DNA of 64,000 nt from UBA11591 sp040220895 (GCA_040220895.1 JAVJVY010000008.1:62001-126000), one strand, 5' to 3'. Positions 35,324 through 44,838 are shown, counted from the first letter of the stretch. The notes: generated by a model from the sequence alone, not told the origin. Made by a program: numbers and translations.

Positions 35324-36607
35324 TTATTCATTTTCGGTTGGTTGCGATGCATCATTGGAATTTTCTTGCAAGCCTGCTTCTTCAGTGATTTCAATGGGTG
35401 AATCTGTGAGATTCTCTTTAATGTTCTCCAATCCACCCTTATTTCTGATCAAGGCCACCATCATGATGAGGTTGGTAGCAATGATGACCATGAAGGTGAT
35501 GTCTTCCTGAAAGTGCTCGGCAATTAGGTTCTCGGGTATGCTGAAAAGCAATAATATGGTGATTAACCCCCTGGGAGCAATAAAAAGTTCTGGCAGGATC
35601 TTAGTGCGAAAAAAGACCTTAAGGCTGAAATAGCGGATGGTATACAGCGCCACCAGGATAATGGTGACGACGTAATAGGTGTTCAGGTTCAGAAATGCGT
35701 CGGGTGAAATTAACATGCCAAAAAAGAAGAAGAAAAAAGTCCTGATCAAAAAGGCCGTGTCTTTTACAAAGAGTTTCATATTCGACAAAATTGTGTCGTA
35801 GGTATCGTCGTTGATAAAACGGTTAAAAAAGCCCCTGAAAAAGATAGCTTTGTTGTTGATCATCACACCGAAAACCAAGATTAGGATGAGGGCCGATAGG
35901 TGAAATTCCTTTCCTACGGCATAAACCAGGAGCAGTATTGCGAAGATTAAAAAATAGTTGATCTCTTTTAACAACCGTTGGAACAAAAAAGCGAGACCCA
36001 GGGTTAATACAACGGAAGCCAGAAATGTCAGGCCAAATTTCACTCCGGTTTCAAGTACGACTTCGCTCAGTTTATCCATTCTAAACCAGTCGAGCAGCAT
36101 GTAGAAAAAGATGATGCCCATGATATCTGAAAAGGTCGATTCGTAGATCATGAATTCCTTGGTGTTGCGACTCAGTTTTTCGACACTTGGTATGATGATG
36201 GCCGAACTCATTACAGATAGTGGAATGGCGTAAAGCAAGGATTGTTTGAAGTCAATTCCTGCTGACCGATGAATGACATAGCCTATGACTCCTGAGGTAA
36301 TGAAAAGGAGTAAAAGGGAAATGAAGAAAGCACGAAGAATGAGGGGTAAACGATCACGGGTAAGCTTCAGATCCATGGCCGCTTCAAGCACGATCATGAT
36401 CAGCCCAATAACCCCTAAAATACTGAGTGTCAGAAATATATTTACGGCATCGCCCATCTGTTCGTACCACGGGCTGATGCGAACGCCGAATCCTGCACCA
36501 ATGAGCAAAAGAACACTCGGTATTTGTGTCTTCTTCGAAATAATATTGAAAATAAAGGAGACAATAATGAGCGTTGAAATCGAAATGATGACAATGTTGT
36601 TGTTCAT
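35324..36607 (-). CDS. Cation:proton antiporter (CPA1/NhaP type)
   Basis: About 427 residues from ATG 36607; the longest frame begins with TTG at 36631, but the ATG starts directly before the first membrane helix. Twelve or so transmembrane segments; family motifs LIGAGFGVRISPWYEQ, AAMDLKLTRDRLPLI (the Asp-containing unwound helix) and STFSDIMGIIFFYML. A hydrophilic acidic C-terminal tail. Na+(K+)/H+ exchange across the inner membrane is expected. Upstream of the CDF gene, so ion homeostasis genes are grouped. Confidence 0.92.
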   Translation of the reverse strand: MNNNIVIISISTLIIVSFIFNIISKKTQIPSVLLLIGAGFGVRISPWYEQMGDAVNIFLTLSILGVIGLIMIVLEAAMDLKLTRDRLPLILRAFFISLLLLFITSGVIGYVIHRSAGIDFKQSLLYAIPLSVMSSAIIIPSVEKLSRNTKEFMIYESTFSDIMGIIFFYMLLDWFRMDKLSEVVLETGVKFGLTFLASVVLTLGLAFLFQRLLKEINYFLIFAILLLVYAVGKEFHLSALILILVFGVMINNKAIFFRGFFNRFINDDTYDTILSNMKLFVKDTAFLIRTFFFFFFGMLISPDAFLNLNTYYVVTIILVALYTIRYFSLKVFFRTKILPELFIAPRGLITILLLFSIPENLIAEHFQEDITFMVIIATNLIMMVALIRNKGGLENIKENLTDSPIEITEEAGLQENSNDASQPTENE

Positions 36608-36700
36608 GCAGGTGCCGGAATTTGACTCCAAAATAGGAAATATAGGTCGCCCTCACAATCATTTTATACTTTTAACTCAACGGAATTAAAACCCTTAACA

Positions 36701-37459
36701 GTGGAACTATTTCTCGACCCCGGATCCTGGATCGCCCTGATCACCCTTACTTTTTTAGAAATTGTTTTAGGCATCGACAATCTGATATTCATTTCCCTTG
36801 TCAGTTCGAATCTTCCCGATGACAAAAGACAGCCCGTCAGGGTAACCGGTCTAACCCTGGCCCTATTACTCAGAATTGTCATGCTGCTCGGCATCACCTG
36901 GATCATTAAGTTCGATCACACGCTGTTCACTCTCTTCGGCGAAGGCATTTCGGGCAGGGAAATGATCCTCTTTGCCGGGGGTGCTTTTTTGATTGCCAAG
37001 AGTACTTCTGAAATCCATAACAAGTTAGATCAGGGTGGCCACGACAAAGCCATTAAAAAGCCCGGAACGGCCTTTAGTGTCATCAGCCAGATCGTGCTGC
37101 TCGATCTTATATTTTCATTTGATTCCATTCTAACGGCCATCGGCATGACCAAGGTGGTTGCCCTGATGATCATTGCCATGGTCATAGCCATGATTGTTAT
37201 GCTGGTCTTTGCCCGCTCCATCAGCGGCTACATGGAGAAAAACCCCACCCTTCAGATTCTGGCCCTGTCTTTTCTGATTTTAATTGGTTTTATGCTAATG
37301 CTCGAAGCCGTTGAAATTCACGTGCCCAAAGGCTACATCTACTTTGCGGTTTTCTTCTCGCTGGTGGTGGAGATGATGAACATGCGGTTGAGGAAGAAAC
37401 GCAAGCCGGTTCATTTGCATCAACGAAGTGAGGATGTGGTAAAAAAGAACGGGACGTAG
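36701..37459 (+). CDS. TerC family integral membrane protein
   Basis: 252 residues from GTG 36701. TerC fold with seven membrane helices; the family hallmark acidic motifs are LTFLEIVLGIDNLIFI near residue 17 and LLDLIFSFDSILTAIGM near residue 142. Members export manganese or other metal ions, possibly during co-translational membrane insertion. The last about 90 bases have a second, degenerate copy 2.2 kb downstream (39571-39690). An inverted repeat (37476-37496) follows the stop. Confidence 0.95.
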   Translation: MELFLDPGSWIALITLTFLEIVLGIDNLIFISLVSSNLPDDKRQPVRVTGLTLALLLRIVMLLGITWIIKFDHTLFTLFGEGISGREMILFAGGAFLIAKSTSEIHNKLDQGGHDKAIKKPGTAFSVISQIVLLDLIFSFDSILTAIGMTKVVALMIIAMVIAMIVMLVFARSISGYMEKNPTLQILALSFLILIGFMLMLEAVEIHVPKGYIYFAVFFSLVVEMMNMRLRKKRKPVHLHQRSEDVVKKNGT

Positions 37460-37475
37460 AACGGACTCATTCGGG

Positions 37476-37496
37476 GCTTATCGTTGTCAGATAAGC
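37476..37496 (+). terminator. Possible terminator hairpin after terC-like gene
   Basis: GCTTATC (37476-37482) and GATAAGC (37490-37496) form a perfect 7-bp stem with a 7-nt loop, 17 nt after the TerC stop. There is no T run after it, so it is only a weak terminator candidate. Confidence 0.3.
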
Positions 37497-37657
37497 TACC
37501 TGTATCTGAACCGTCGGGGAGTTGTATCTACAATACAAATTACCCGCATTATAATTAAATCCATTTCTACCAAACCTGACGTTCCTGTACCATAACGGTC
37601 CTGAAATTTGACCTTTTTCAGAAAGTTCCTATCTTCTCAATATACTAATCTTGTATA

Positions 37658-38500
37658 ATGATTTCCAATACTGTAATTGAGTTTAAAGGAATGCCCTTGT
37701 TTCAGAAGGCCCGGTTTAACTCACCAACGCTGATGCAAGGCGAGATCAAGGATTTCGCCTGTTTCTTTTACATGACAGAAGGAGTAATGTTTAGTTATGA
37801 CGCCAGAGGTGAGCATAGGATTGGCGCCAAAGAAGCGGTAATGAAGCATTGTGGAAATTACGTTCAACGGTATGTAGCCGATAAAAATTCATCCGAATGC
37901 GAAGCCATTGCGGTGTACCTCTACCCAGAATTATTAAAAGAAATTTACAGGGATGAGATACCATCTTTTCTCAAATCACATCGCGATATACCCACCCCCA
38001 AAAGGTTAATAGGAAACAAGCTCATTGAGCAATACATGAATAATCTTTCCATCTATTTTGAATCTCCGGAAACGCTGGATGAAGAGCTTGGTATTATCAA
38101 GCTAAAGGAATTGATGATGATATTATTGAAGTCGGAAAACCATCATAATATTCGTCAGCTTCTCTCTGAAATATTCGCTCCTGTTAATGTAAAATTCAAG
38201 GAAGCCGTTGAGCGAAACCTTTTTAATCATCTTAATTTGGAACAGCTGGCCTTTATCTGTAATATGAGCCTTTCCACGTTCAAAAGAGAATTCAAGAAAA
38301 CTTTTGGAGAGAGTCCGGCCCGTTTCATTAAAAATCATCGCTTGCAGCATGCTGCTTCTCTGCTAACTTGCAAGTCTGATCCTATTTCAGCCATTGCCTT
38401 TGACTCGGGCTTTCTGGATGTCTCCACCTTTTCTGCCAATTTTCAAGAAAAGTTTAAAACCTCACCTTCACAATACAGGTTGAACCAATCTAGAAAATAA
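37658..38500 (+). CDS. AraC family transcriptional regulator
   Basis: 280 residues. The N-terminal 160 residues form a sensor domain of the AraC/cupin type without a recognised ligand motif. The C-terminal AraC DNA-binding domain (about 180-280) contains two helix-turn-helix units: FICNMSLSTFKREFKKTFGESPARFIKNHRL (read as consecutive blocks) and SDPISAIAFDSGFLDVSTFSANFQEKF. The SRPBCC gene 71 nt downstream is a likely target or partner. ATG start at 37658. Confidence 0.93.
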   Translation: MISNTVIEFKGMPLFQKARFNSPTLMQGEIKDFACFFYMTEGVMFSYDARGEHRIGAKEAVMKHCGNYVQRYVADKNSSECEAIAVYLYPELLKEIYRDEIPSFLKSHRDIPTPKRLIGNKLIEQYMNNLSIYFESPETLDEELGIIKLKELMMILLKSENHHNIRQLLSEIFAPVNVKFKEAVERNLFNHLNLEQLAFICNMSLSTFKREFKKTFGESPARFIKNHRLQHAASLLTCKSDPISAIAFDSGFLDVSTFSANFQEKFKTSPSQYRLNQSRK

Positions 38501-38571
38501 ACGAACTTTTCCGGAAAGGCTTTAAGAACTGATAGTAAGACATTTGTGTCATAATCATTCAACAAACAATC

Positions 38572-39162
38572 ATGAAAAAGATTATTCAAACAACTATCGT
38601 TTTACTAACTATTAACACAAGTATTATGGCACAAAAAGGATTTAAATTAGAAAAAGAAATAACCGTCAATGTCTCAACAGCCGAACTATGGGAAATGATT
38701 GGTCCGGGCTTTATTGAAGTATATAAATGGTCATCCAATGTTGATCATGCAGAAGGGGGCGGTCAAAGCGAATTTGACGGCGCCACTTGCAGCGAACGTT
38801 TTTGCGATGTAAATGTTAAAGGATTCAACAAGATCAGTGAAAAACTCACCAAATACAATGATGAGCAGATGAATCTGGCTTACGAGGTCACCGATGGAAT
38901 GCCTGGTTTTATTACCGCAGCCGTAAACGATTGGACGGTGGTTTCGGTTAACGGGAACCAGTCTAAACTGATCATGAAAGCCAAGTTCGAATCAAAAGGC
39001 TTGATGGGTGGGTTAACCAGAGGTATGATGAAAAAGAAGATGACCGAGACACTTGAGACGGTTCTCAATGACGCCAAAATTTACGCTGAAACAGGTCAAA
39101 TTTCAGAAGCCAAAAAAGCGCGAATCGCTGAATTGCAGAAGAAGAATAAAATGGCCGCTTAA
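38572..39162 (+). CDS. SRPBCC (polyketide-cyclase-like) family protein, exported
   Basis: 196 residues. The N-terminal signal (about 1-21, ending IMAQ) is followed by a START/Bet v 1-like domain: KEITVNVSTAELWEMIGPGF, VEGGGQSEFDG-like loop, DEQMNLAYEVTDGMPG, and a C-terminal helix (GLTRGMMKKKMTETLETVLND). The polar Cys pair (CSERFC) is notable. Members bind hydrophobic small molecules. Downstream of the AraC regulator gene. A UUCG-loop terminator follows. Confidence 0.88.
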   Translation: MKKIIQTTIVLLTINTSIMAQKGFKLEKEITVNVSTAELWEMIGPGFIEVYKWSSNVDHAEGGGQSEFDGATCSERFCDVNVKGFNKISEKLTKYNDEQMNLAYEVTDGMPGFITAAVNDWTVVSVNGNQSKLIMKAKFESKGLMGGLTRGMMKKKMTETLETVLNDAKIYAETGQISEAKKARIAELQKKNKMAA

Positions 39163-39184
39163 AACCTCGGTTCAAGTTCAAAGA

Positions 39185-39209
39185 AAAGCGACTTCGGTCG
39201 CTTTTTTTA
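39185..39209 (+). terminator. Rho-independent terminator of the SRPBCC gene
   Basis: AAAAGCGAC and GTCGCTTTT pair around a TTCG tetraloop (39194-39197), followed by T residues. It lies 22 nt after the SRPBCC stop. Strong candidate. Confidence 0.85.
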
Positions 39210-39570
39210 TAGCCTTTAGCAGGCTTAAAGAATTTCTGCTAGTCTTTTAGTTTATTGGTCACCAGCCTATTTTTGTAAAAGCTTATGAATCAGGCAAATG
39301 GAAATGGGTTGGCTTTGCACGCGGCATAACCCCGCCTGTTGCGTGCAAGCATGAGGAAGGGCTCTATGTTTCTGAAACGAAGAAAAGAGAGTGTCCGGTT
39401 TACTCACTTTCTTATTTGATTTTCAAAGGTGTGCGTGAATCTTAAAAATGTGATTTACTTCGCTAATCTCATTTTATTCGATTTGTGCTGAAACTCAACT
39501 AGGATATGCCGTTTGGAACAAATTATAGCGTTGATTTGATAATTATAATCCTGACTCTTGTTAGTTTTTA
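39210..39570. other. Non-coding stretch between the SRPBCC terminator and the TerC remnant
   Basis: No supportable gene. The stretch is A+T-rich in its second half and contains no consensus promoter that I could align; some words near 39545-39570 resemble a decayed continuation of the TerC sequence, but too weakly to annotate. Confidence 0.4.
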
Positions 39571-39690
39571 GAAGCTGGTATAACCATACCGAAAGGCTGC
39601 ATCTACTTTGCAGTTTTCTTCTCGTTGGTGGTGGAGATGGTGAACATGCGCCTTCACAAAAAAGGCAAGCCTATGTGAATGCATCAACGG
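39571..39690 (+). pseudogene. Degenerate second copy of the TerC 3' end
   Basis: Compared with the intact gene: bases 39592-39651 and 37328-37387 match at 55 of 60 positions, in the same reading frame, and encode IYFAVFFSLVVEM in both. The frame is interrupted by TGA at 39676-39678, and the 5' nine-tenths of a terC gene is absent. The copy lies 2.2 kb downstream of the original, with an AraC-SRPBCC pair in between, suggesting a tandem duplication followed by deletion. Confidence 0.85.
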
Positions 39691-39777
39691 ACTGGAGGTG
39701 AGGTGGAAGAAGGGGAAGTAAAAATTAGATAAAACCTAAACAGTTGCCTAAATTCACAAGAAACAAAACTTAATATA

Positions 39778-40485
39778 ATGACGACCAAAACTGAAGACTA
39801 TATGGCTCCACACTTTGTGCAACGAAGTAATTGGTTAAGAGCTTCGGTTCTTGGAGCGAATGATGGCATCTTATCTACCGCCAGTCTTGCTGTGGGAATT
39901 GCGGCTGCCAGCGCTTCTAGAGAACCCATAGTTTTGGCCACCGTTGCAGGTTTGGTTGCCGGGGCATTGTCAATGGCTGCAGGAGAATATGTTTCGGTCA
40001 GCTCCCAAACAGATATAGAAAAGGCAGACATTGATAGGGAAAAGAAAGAATTGATCGATATGCCGGAGTTAGAATTAAAACGACTAACTGAAATATATAT
40101 CAATAGGGGACTCACAAAAGCAACTGCATCATTGGTTGCCAAAGAATTAACCGAGTTTGACGCAATCGGCACTCATGTGAGGGATGAGTTGGGATTAAAT
40201 GAAATTTCAAAGGCCAATCCTATTCAAGCCGCTTTGGCTTCTGGAGGCTCTTTCACGGTTGGAGGAATTCTGCCGCTTATGGTTGTGCTCTTCTTTCCGC
40301 CTGAAAGAATGGCATATTATTTATACGGTTTTGCAATAGCATTCCTAATTCTGCTTGGGGCATTGGCTGCAAGAACAGGTGGATCAAGTGTGCTCAAGGC
40401 AATTGTAAGGATTACTTTTTGGGGAACAGCCGCGATGGGTTTGACGGCATTGGTAGGATATTTATTCGGAGTTAACATCGCGTAA
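39778..40485 (+). CDS. VIT1/CCC1-type transporter family protein
   Basis: 235 residues. Family signature at the N-terminus: RASVLGANDGILSTASLAVGIAAA, followed by ALSMAAGEYVSVSSQTDIEKADIDREKKEL (helix 2 and the cytosolic metal-binding helix), then AALASGGSFTVGGILPLMVVLFFP and two further helices at the C-terminus. Five transmembrane helices in total. Homologues transport Fe2+ or Mn2+ (vacuolar iron transporter type). The TAA stop shares a base with the start of the next gene (TAATG), so the three genes form one translationally coupled unit. Confidence 0.94.
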   Translation: MTTKTEDYMAPHFVQRSNWLRASVLGANDGILSTASLAVGIAAASASREPIVLATVAGLVAGALSMAAGEYVSVSSQTDIEKADIDREKKELIDMPELELKRLTEIYINRGLTKATASLVAKELTEFDAIGTHVRDELGLNEISKANPIQAALASGGSFTVGGILPLMVVLFFPPERMAYYLYGFAIAFLILLGALAARTGGSSVLKAIVRITFWGTAAMGLTALVGYLFGVNIA

Positions 40486-41372
40486 TGGAATTTAAAGACT
40501 ATTACAAAATACTCGGACTTGAGAAAAATGCCAGTGAAAGCGAAATTAAGAAGGCATACAGAAAGCTGGCTCGAAAATATCACCCGGATTTGAACCCAAG
40601 TGACAATATAGCCGAGAAAAAATTTAAAGAAGTAAATGAGGCCAATGAGGTACTTAGCAATGCAGAAAATCGCAAGAAATATGATAAGTATGGAAAGAAC
40701 TGGAAGCAAGCTGATGAAATCGAGAATGCTAAACAACAGCAAAGGTCTCATCGGGGAAATCAACAACAATCCTCTGAACAATTTTCTGGCCGGCAATATT
40801 CAGACTTTTTTGAATCCATGTTCGGGGGTGGTGGAAGTCGAAGCAGCAACATCCGATATAAAGGACAGGACTACAATGCTGAACTGCACCTTGATTTAAA
40901 AGATGTTTACAAGGCACACAAACGAACGTTAATTGTTAATGGTAAGAAGATACGTTTGACCATACCAGCAGGTGTTAAAAACGGACAAATCATCAGAATA
41001 AAAGGTCAAGGTGGTCCTGGTCTGAACAATGGCCCAAATGGTGATCTTTTGATCAGCTTTTCAATTGCCAACCATTCTAAATTCAAACTGGACAATAGCA
41101 ACCTTTATACTACGGTAGATCTTGATCTGTACCAAGCTCTTTTGGGAGGAGACATTACTATAGATGCCTTTGACGGCAAAGTGAAGCTTAAAGTGAAGCC
41201 CGAAACTCAAAATGGTGCAAAAGTAAAACTAAAAGGAAAGGGCTTCCCTGTTTACAAAAAGGATGGGGAATTTGGGGACCTGTTCATTACCTACAACATC
41301 TTATTGCCAACCAATCTTAGTGCTAAAGAAAAAGAATTGTTTCAGGAACTATCAAAACTTCGTTCATCATGA
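40485..41372 (+). CDS. cbpA: CbpA-like J-domain co-chaperone
   Basis: 295 residues. J domain 1-68 with the HPD tripeptide in ARKYHPDLNPSDN; a Gln/Ser/Gly-rich linker (QQQRSHRGNQQQSSEQFSG, 84-102) with FFESMFGGGG; and two DnaJ C-terminal beta domains (about 120-290; YNAELHLDLKDVYKAHKR, RIKGQGGPGLNNG, GDITIDAFDGKVKLKVKP). It lacks the zinc-finger domain, as CbpA does. Expected to stimulate DnaK and to be regulated by the CbpM-like protein encoded next (4-nt overlap). Confidence 0.93.
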   Translation: MEFKDYYKILGLEKNASESEIKKAYRKLARKYHPDLNPSDNIAEKKFKEVNEANEVLSNAENRKKYDKYGKNWKQADEIENAKQQQRSHRGNQQQSSEQFSGRQYSDFFESMFGGGGSRSSNIRYKGQDYNAELHLDLKDVYKAHKRTLIVNGKKIRLTIPAGVKNGQIIRIKGQGGPGLNNGPNGDLLISFSIANHSKFKLDNSNLYTTVDLDLYQALLGGDITIDAFDGKVKLKVKPETQNGAKVKLKGKGFPVYKKDGEFGDLFITYNILLPTNLSAKEKELFQELSKLRSS

Positions 41373-41668
41373 GATTAGAAAGCTATATTCCAATTGATCA
41401 ATTGTGCACGCACTATCAAGTTGAAGTGTCATTCTTCAAGAATTTGAATGAATTTGGGCTGATTGAAATCCGAACCGTTGAAGAATCACTTTTCATTCAT
41501 CAGGATAGCATAGATGATGTTGAAAAAATGATTCGAATGCACCAAGAACTAAATATCAATTATGAAGGGATAGATACGGTGCTCAATTTACTAGACAAAA
41601 TAAAAAGTCTTCAATCTGAACTTCTTGAAACAAAAAATAGATTGAGATTGTACGAGGATGGCGTTTAA
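41369..41668 (+). CDS. cbpM: CbpM-type chaperone modulator
   Basis: 99 residues, MerR-like winged-helix fold pattern. Family features: IDQLCTHYQVEVSFFKNLNEFGLIEI, and the C-terminal helix with IKSLQSELLETKNRLRLYED. CbpM proteins bind the J domain of CbpA and block its activation of DnaK; the position directly after the CbpA-like gene (ATGA overlap) supports this role. No catalytic motif. Third gene of the VIT-cbpA-cbpM unit. Confidence 0.9.
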   Translation: MRLESYIPIDQLCTHYQVEVSFFKNLNEFGLIEIRTVEESLFIHQDSIDDVEKMIRMHQELNINYEGIDTVLNLLDKIKSLQSELLETKNRLRLYEDGV

Positions 41669-41955
41669 TGAGAGGTGCCTTTAGTCAAAATTTCAACATG
41701 GTGAAAGACGCTTGCGGAAGGTGTGATAAACAGAATTGAAAAGAAAGAAATGAACGCGATCGTATCGCGTGGCTATGATAAACATCATCCGTTTGATGTC
41801 AGCAAAAAGTGAACTTCTTTGAGTTAGAGTTTAAGAGAGTGAATTAATCCAACAATCACTTAAATTTGATCACAATGACAAAGAAGAAAAATGCAGGTTC
41901 ATTGCCCTTCGCCTACAAAATTACTCCACTATTGAATTGAATTAATTGCCGCGTG
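41669..41955. other. Intergenic region with short frame remnants
   Basis: 287 bp. Two short plus-strand frames follow the CbpM stop (from 41668 to about 41739, and about 41740-41810, the second reading GYDKHHPFDV), each ended by a stop, which resembles a decayed coding sequence but no family is recognised. A 7-bp palindrome ACGCGAT-CGT-ATCGCGT sits at 41754-41770. Confidence 0.4.
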
Positions 41956-44838
41956 TTATTCCTTCACAATTCGGAATATCTGCGGTTGATTTCCATCGAT
42001 TTGAATGTTGAGTAAGTACACTCCCAACGCCCCGGATAGTTGAAATTCAGGTTTTTCCGGAAATGTTGATATTCCCTCTTCAACAATGGCACCGGAGGTA
42101 GACATCAAACTGTATTTCAATGAGTTATATACCTGATTTGTTTCAAGAAAAACCTTTCCACTCGTTGGATTCGGCCAAAGTATCATCCCATGGTCTGTCG
42201 TACTCAATTCAATTCCAATGTGCATAACCTCAACACATCCTGAAGTATCAGAACATCCGTTCAGATTTACCACAACGGCATAACTGCCATTTTCTATAGC
42301 TGTGAATTGCTGCCCGGTTTCGCCAATAATCGGATCACCATTATTGCAATTTATCCACTGATAGGTGGCCGCGCTGTCGTTTGAAGTCAGCGTTGTACCA
42401 TTTCTGACTATTGAGGTATCGACATTAAATACTGTTAGATTAATTGTCAGAATACTATCACAACCTGCTGAATTTGGAATTATGTCTGTGTAAATTCCGG
42501 ATGAGTCATAGGTGAAATTCCCACTTGGGGAAGTGTACTCAACACAAGTAGAATCACTGAAAGTGAAATAAGTACTATTAAGCACAACGGCATCCACGCC
42601 TACTCTTGGCGAAGGACATCCGTTGGCTGCTGCCTCAGCGTAATAAGTCGTAGTTGAAGAGATAACGGGTGTTATAAACGGTGAATTGGAGCTTAGAGCC
42701 GGTCCTCCGGTCGGACCCGGAAACCATAATAAGGTTCCTGCACTAACGGTAGCTGACAAGGACATTGAACCACTGTCGCATACACTAGAGCCCATTGTAG
42801 TATTCACTGTTGGTGTTGGATAAACATAGGCAGGCACGGCCGTTCTCGACGAATTACAATTACTATCGCTCGCTTCAACATAAAAACCCGTTGTAGAATA
42901 TAGTACAGGTGTTGTAAATGGCGATCCCGAGCCGACACTAGATCCTCCGGTCGAGGCCGTAAACCAATTTAAGGAACCACTGCTTGCAGTTGCAGCGAGG
43001 GTGACGGTTCCAGAATCGCATGTACTTCCATAGGATGTGCCTGTTATCGATGGAACAGTGTTAATGGTTGCTGTAATAGGCAATCGCGATGAGGAGCTGC
43101 ATAAATTGTAAAAACCCCCGATGTAATAAGTAGTGGTAGAAGACAAGGTAGGTGTTGTGTAATTCGTGCCGGTGAAGAAATTGATACCCCCTGTAGGAAC
43201 GGTATACCAGCGCGGACTACCCAGGCTTACGTAAGCAGACAAAGGGAGTGTTCCACTACCACAACGACTCGCAGAAAAAACACTATCGACCGTAGGTCGC
43301 GGCTTGATTATCAACTCCATTCGAATGACGCTATCACACCCGTAATATGACTCAACAGTGTCTAAATGTAGTCCGGCTGTTGAACGATATGTGAACCTAT
43401 AGTAAAGGCTATCTCCTTGACAGATGTAATTGGTATCAATTGGGCTAAGTACAGTTGAACATGGCTGAAAAATATATGCTGCACCGGCGCTGCTTATGAA
43501 ATTTTGACCATTTTGGTCATACGACTGAAACTGATTTCCGGCAATGATGTTCGTACCTGAAACAGCAACAGTCCTGCCAAAATGAGTGTTTCCCGTGCCA
43601 TCTCGAGAGAAAACCTTGTGTCTAAGCACCCATTTTCCGGCGCTATTCTTTTCAAAAACCGAACCGGTTCCTTTATCATGTGTCAATGCTGTTCCATTAA
43701 AATCATATATATCTCCGATATTACTGATTACCATCAGGTTGTCGTCAACATCCACGTCTTCACCAAACCACAAGTTTTGCCCACGATGCTTCGCGCTTAG
43801 TTTATTTTGAAAAATCCAATTATTTGAAGCGTTTTTCTTAAAGACATAGGCTGCACCAGCATTCATAACATAATTAGCCCCGGTGCTATCGAAATCTTCA
43901 TAATCCGCCCCAATAACCGTATAATCACCAAACATAGAAACCGAATAACCAAATTGTGCGCTGGTATCGCGAACATTGGCCGTGACTTTATGTTTAAAGA
44001 TGTATTTCCCGGAAGCATTTCTTTGATAGAAGTATGCTGAACCGGATTGGAACATAAAATTAGATTCATTCACATCGTAATTGTCAAAAATTGCGCCAAC
44101 TACTGCCCACTCGTCATAAATGGCTACAGATGAACCGAACAATTTGAAACTACTTCTGGGAGATGCCGTGATTTTCTGTACCTGAAGCCAGTTCCCTGAT
44201 GAATTTCTTTTAAAAATGTAAGCTGCACCAGCCCAGGTTTGAGAATTGGAATTCATCGTATCTGTAGGATTTTTATCGGCTCCAATAATTGCGTAATCAT
44301 CATGAATATCTACCTTAAGTCCAAATTGATCCCCTGCATGCCTGTCGGATGGAACAAGTTTTTTCACCTCATTCCAATACTCGTTTGAATTACGTTCGAA
44401 GATATAAGCCGATCCGGCATCTGCCAAAGGATTGGAATTCGACGCATCATGTTCGTCTCTCGGCGCGCCAATAATGGCATAATCTCCATCAATAGCCATC
44501 TCCCTTCCAAACCAGTCGTTTGTATCGCGATCGGAAGCATTTACTCGCTGTGTCTCAACCCAACCAAAAGCAGAATCATATTCAAAGAAATACATAAGAC
44601 CCGCAAAAGACATGCTGTTTGAGCCTGCCGAATCAACATCTTGAGCATAAGCACCAACGAGCGCAGTATTGCCCGAAATAGCGGTTGCCCAACCAAATAA
44701 ATCTCCTGATGAACGGTCACTGGCAACAATCTTTTGACCAATATTCCAGTCGATTGCCTGAGCAGAGGAATTACTATTTATGAACAAAAACGCAGACCCA
44801 ATAATGGCAATTTGTATGATAGAATTGTATCGTTTCAT
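41956..44838 (-). CDS. FG-GAP and Ig-like repeat surface protein with T9SS type A sorting domain
   Basis: 960 residues from ATG 44838; the frame starts six codons earlier, but MKRYNSIIQ begins a normal signal peptide ending SSAQ. Residues about 30-440 contain seven FG-GAP-like repeats of about 55 residues (patterns such as SDRSSGDLFGWATAISGNTA, DRDTNDWFGREMAIDGDYA, DYAIIGADKN). About 500-780 hold four Ig-like/CHU_C-type repeats with the recurrent STTTYY or TPVxSSTTxYxxA and a conserved CxxGTVTLxA pattern. A T9SS type A domain ends the protein (MILWPNPTSGKVFLET, FRIVKE). Likely a surface beta-propeller/adhesin; ligand unknown. Confidence 0.88.
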   Translation of the reverse strand: MKRYNSIIQIAIIGSAFLFINSNSSAQAIDWNIGQKIVASDRSSGDLFGWATAISGNTALVGAYAQDVDSAGSNSMSFAGLMYFFEYDSAFGWVETQRVNASDRDTNDWFGREMAIDGDYAIIGAPRDEHDASNSNPLADAGSAYIFERNSNEYWNEVKKLVPSDRHAGDQFGLKVDIHDDYAIIGADKNPTDTMNSNSQTWAGAAYIFKRNSSGNWLQVQKITASPRSSFKLFGSSVAIYDEWAVVGAIFDNYDVNESNFMFQSGSAYFYQRNASGKYIFKHKVTANVRDTSAQFGYSVSMFGDYTVIGADYEDFDSTGANYVMNAGAAYVFKKNASNNWIFQNKLSAKHRGQNLWFGEDVDVDDNLMVISNIGDIYDFNGTALTHDKGTGSVFEKNSAGKWVLRHKVFSRDGTGNTHFGRTVAVSGTNIIAGNQFQSYDQNGQNFISSAGAAYIFQPCSTVLSPIDTNYICQGDSLYYRFTYRSTAGLHLDTVESYYGCDSVIRMELIIKPRPTVDSVFSASRCGSGTLPLSAYVSLGSPRWYTVPTGGINFFTGTNYTTPTLSSTTTYYIGGFYNLCSSSSRLPITATINTVPSITGTSYGSTCDSGTVTLAATASSGSLNWFTASTGGSSVGSGSPFTTPVLYSTTGFYVEASDSNCNSSRTAVPAYVYPTPTVNTTMGSSVCDSGSMSLSATVSAGTLLWFPGPTGGPALSSNSPFITPVISSTTTYYAEAAANGCPSPRVGVDAVVLNSTYFTFSDSTCVEYTSPSGNFTYDSSGIYTDIIPNSAGCDSILTINLTVFNVDTSIVRNGTTLTSNDSAATYQWINCNNGDPIIGETGQQFTAIENGSYAVVVNLNGCSDTSGCVEVMHIGIELSTTDHGMILWPNPTSGKVFLETNQVYNSLKYSLMSTSGAIVEEGISTFPEKPEFQLSGALGVYLLNIQIDGNQPQIFRIVKE

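Noticed and set aside
41700..41820. Two short frames after cbpM as a gene
   Set aside because: Interrupted by stops and with no start or family; kept only as possible remnant in the intergenic note.
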